From NCBI RefSeq assembly GCF_001949145.1, contig NW_019091368.1, forward strand, positions 3,718,948-3,782,947: DNA of 64,000 nt. Direction: 5' to 3'. This stretch comes from Acanthaster planci. Its lineage: Eukaryota; Echinodermata; Asteroidea; Valvatida; Acanthasteridae. Positions within the stretch are counted from its first letter, which is position 1. Each line of letters begins with the position of its first letter. The notes beneath the pieces are model-generated. The model searched no databases. It had not been told where the DNA came from and was given only the letters and a program-made list of their open reading frames with translations. Positions 62,301 through 64,000 of this stretch are shown here, one piece after another. Position numbers and translations under genes: made by a program.

Positions 62301-64000
62301 CCAAATTTCCCCTCTAAAGCAAATTGATCTGGTATTCAAAATTCTGTGCCCCTCTTAACCATTCTGAATGATTTAAAAAATGATCTGCAAATTTCACAAT
62401 ATCTAAGTTATTTTGCTTTTTCCGTCCATCTTTGTCTATTTGAAGTGTGAGGGGGCGAAATTCAACAGAAAAGCCTGAGGTGGGACACACTTGAATAGGC
62501 AGAGGAAACCTTGGCTTAAATGACAATGAGCTATGAGAAGCTGTCAGAGGAAAACAACTTCAAATAAGGACATTTCTCATTTTTAACTTCAAGGTTCGCA
62601 TTTCAACTTGATGTGCGTTTATTAAAATGTGCCATCCCAGTATGCAGTGATTTAGTACAAAGACCGATTCTACTCCGTCCTCTTCTTTGACATCTTATTG
62701 CGCCACATTTATTCCAATTCAAGAAGGTGGAGAGGGAGAATCTTTCCGTGTCAAGCCAGTTTCTCGACAAGGACTAAAGGATGCTTTTAAGTCTTGACAG
62801 CACGTCATGCACTTCCCGATACGACAACCATCTGTTGTTTACTCCAAACACAAAGCCTGAGGGCCCGTTCATGTGCATGTACATGTATTTTCTGTGCCAT
62901 TCCCAAAATAATTCAAAATGGAATTTACAGGCATTCAAAGAAACCAGTCACAACCATCAAATGCCCCCACCGTTTCCTGATTGCTATTTGAAAAAAGTAC
63001 TCAGATTTATAAACGAATTTCACTTTTCTGGCTCAAATTTGTGCATTGCTATAAAGTAATGGGATTGTTGATGTTTTTGCATTGTACAGATGGCAAGTCC
63101 AATTTTGCTGTACCAGAGTTCACTTCTGTAATTTCCGATTTTTTTTTTCAAATAGAAATTCTAATGAAAACTACATGTAGACACAATTAGGGACAAAAAT
63201 CTTTTCCCAGATGTCGGTTACCTTTCCTGTTTGTTGTGTAACTGCAAGCATGTCTCTACACATCAGTTTTTAATTGTTTGTTTTTGCATGGTGGTGCTGT
63301 TTGTTCTTGTTTGGTGTATTTCTTTCTCCTTTGTGTGTGCTTTTTTGGGTGGGGTTGTCCTGCTCGGTGATGTGATGCACGGCCATTAAATATAGTAATC
63401 ACGTTTTTGACGACTACCTCAACGTAGAGCCTCCATCGCTTGGCCAGCCAAAAGAGTGAAATATAATAGGCCCAATAAAATAATGATTGTGGTCTGCCTA
63501 GTCTCTAGAATAATACACTTGGTTGGCACTCCGGAGTGGCATCGACCAAGGAGCTCCGTGCGCAGAAAGGAGGGAAAAAAATTAAAAAGGAAGAGGAAAA
63601 AAGAAATTGCGGAGGTAGGGTGTGTGTTTGTTTACCCATTGCTTGTTTTGTGTTGGCTGTTGTTTACACAGTAAAATGGCCATGTCTTGCTGCTTCATTC
63701 GCCAGGGCATATAACAACAAGGTTTTGAATGCTCAGCTGCCAACCTGCCCTTAGTGTTGTTTGTGCAATGGGGGTTCTTGCCCCATTTATTATTTATCCT
63801 GGCTTTTCCCTGCGCTGAATATCCAATTTGATCAAGTAGTGTGGGGGGGGGATGTGGCAGTGGGAATGTAGCACCATTTAGTTATTGAAAGAACAGGTCA
63901 TGTGTAAGCATGTCTTTACTCGGTGGTGAACAAGCCCTTTGTCTTCTCGAGTGTAAATTGTGCCCATCGTGTTCAGTCCTATGAGCAGAAATATCACCTT
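59386..64000. other. Unassigned 3' flank of the window
   Basis: I see no recognisable gene here. It contains the family Z repeat copy at 61505-61745 and several G runs (for example 60858 and 63843). Short open frames at 62314-62526 (minus) and 59534-59785 (plus) have no recognised similarity. It would be intron if the divergent exon at 59256 is real. Confidence 0.6.
61505..61745 (-). repeat. Dispersed repeat family Z, copy 2
   Basis: Reverse-complement relative of 35060-35330. In minus sense it reads GTAATCTGTTAAATGGGGTG, GTGCCAGACTATTTTGGTGC, CCTCACGTTCAGC, GTGGCTTAAAACATTCAGAT and a TTTATTCTCGGG-like block. Same order as copy 1 over roughly 240 bp with substitutions and small gaps. Confidence 0.7.

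Noticed and set aside
62314-62526. Minus-strand frame of 70 codons ending LNHSEWLRGAQNFEYQINLL
   Set aside because: Composition is plausible for protein, but there is no recognised family, no convincing splice sites and no neighbour. Left unassigned.

Overview
The window is nuclear DNA from an animal. It carries parts of two spliced genes facing each other, separated and invaded by many short repeats. The low gene density, GT-AG introns of up to about 18 kb, the protein families and the absence of recognisable vertebrate Alu or L1 repeats suggest a marine invertebrate. A deuterostome such as a lancelet, echinoderm or hemichordate is my best guess, but the sequence alone does not fix the phylum. 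There is no bacterial, phage, plasmid or CRISPR content.

Positions 16-26251 (+ strand) hold the 3' part of an L-type (Cav1) voltage-gated calcium channel alpha-1 subunit. I could join eighteen phase-compatible exons. They run from the domain III-IV linker through domain IV, the EF-hand and pre-IQ region, the IQ calmodulin site, a long Ser/Pro-rich tail and a distal C-terminal regulatory domain ending in VTTL. The 5' part lies outside the window. The likely 3' UTR runs to paired AATAAA signals at 31755-31776. One exon (23127-23611) is broken by a 104-bp direct duplication around an N and long C runs. Removing one copy restores the frame, so this looks like an assembly error. A 543-base N gap (24186-24728) is flanked by an identical 30-bp sequence and may not be a real gap.

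Positions 34202-59013 (- strand) hold a complete or nearly complete SAMTOR/BMT2 gene, the S-adenosylmethionine sensor upstream of mTORC1. It has five confident coding exons and a probable first exon, giving about 412 codons against 405 residues in human. The second intron is 18 kb. The SAMTOR start faces a candidate divergent first exon (59256-59385, +), suggesting a bidirectional promoter. From 59.4 to 64 kb I see no gene I can name.

The main unexplained content is repetitive. There are three dispersed inverted-repeat (MITE-like) families with two or three diverged copies each, two long single-copy foldback elements, several tRNA-derived SINE-like elements, a 20-bp minisatellite, an AAGTC-rich repeat inside the channel 3' UTR, and a few local duplications. 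The channel and SAMTOR are not known to work together. Their only link here is position: they converge tail to tail around 31.8-34.2 kb.
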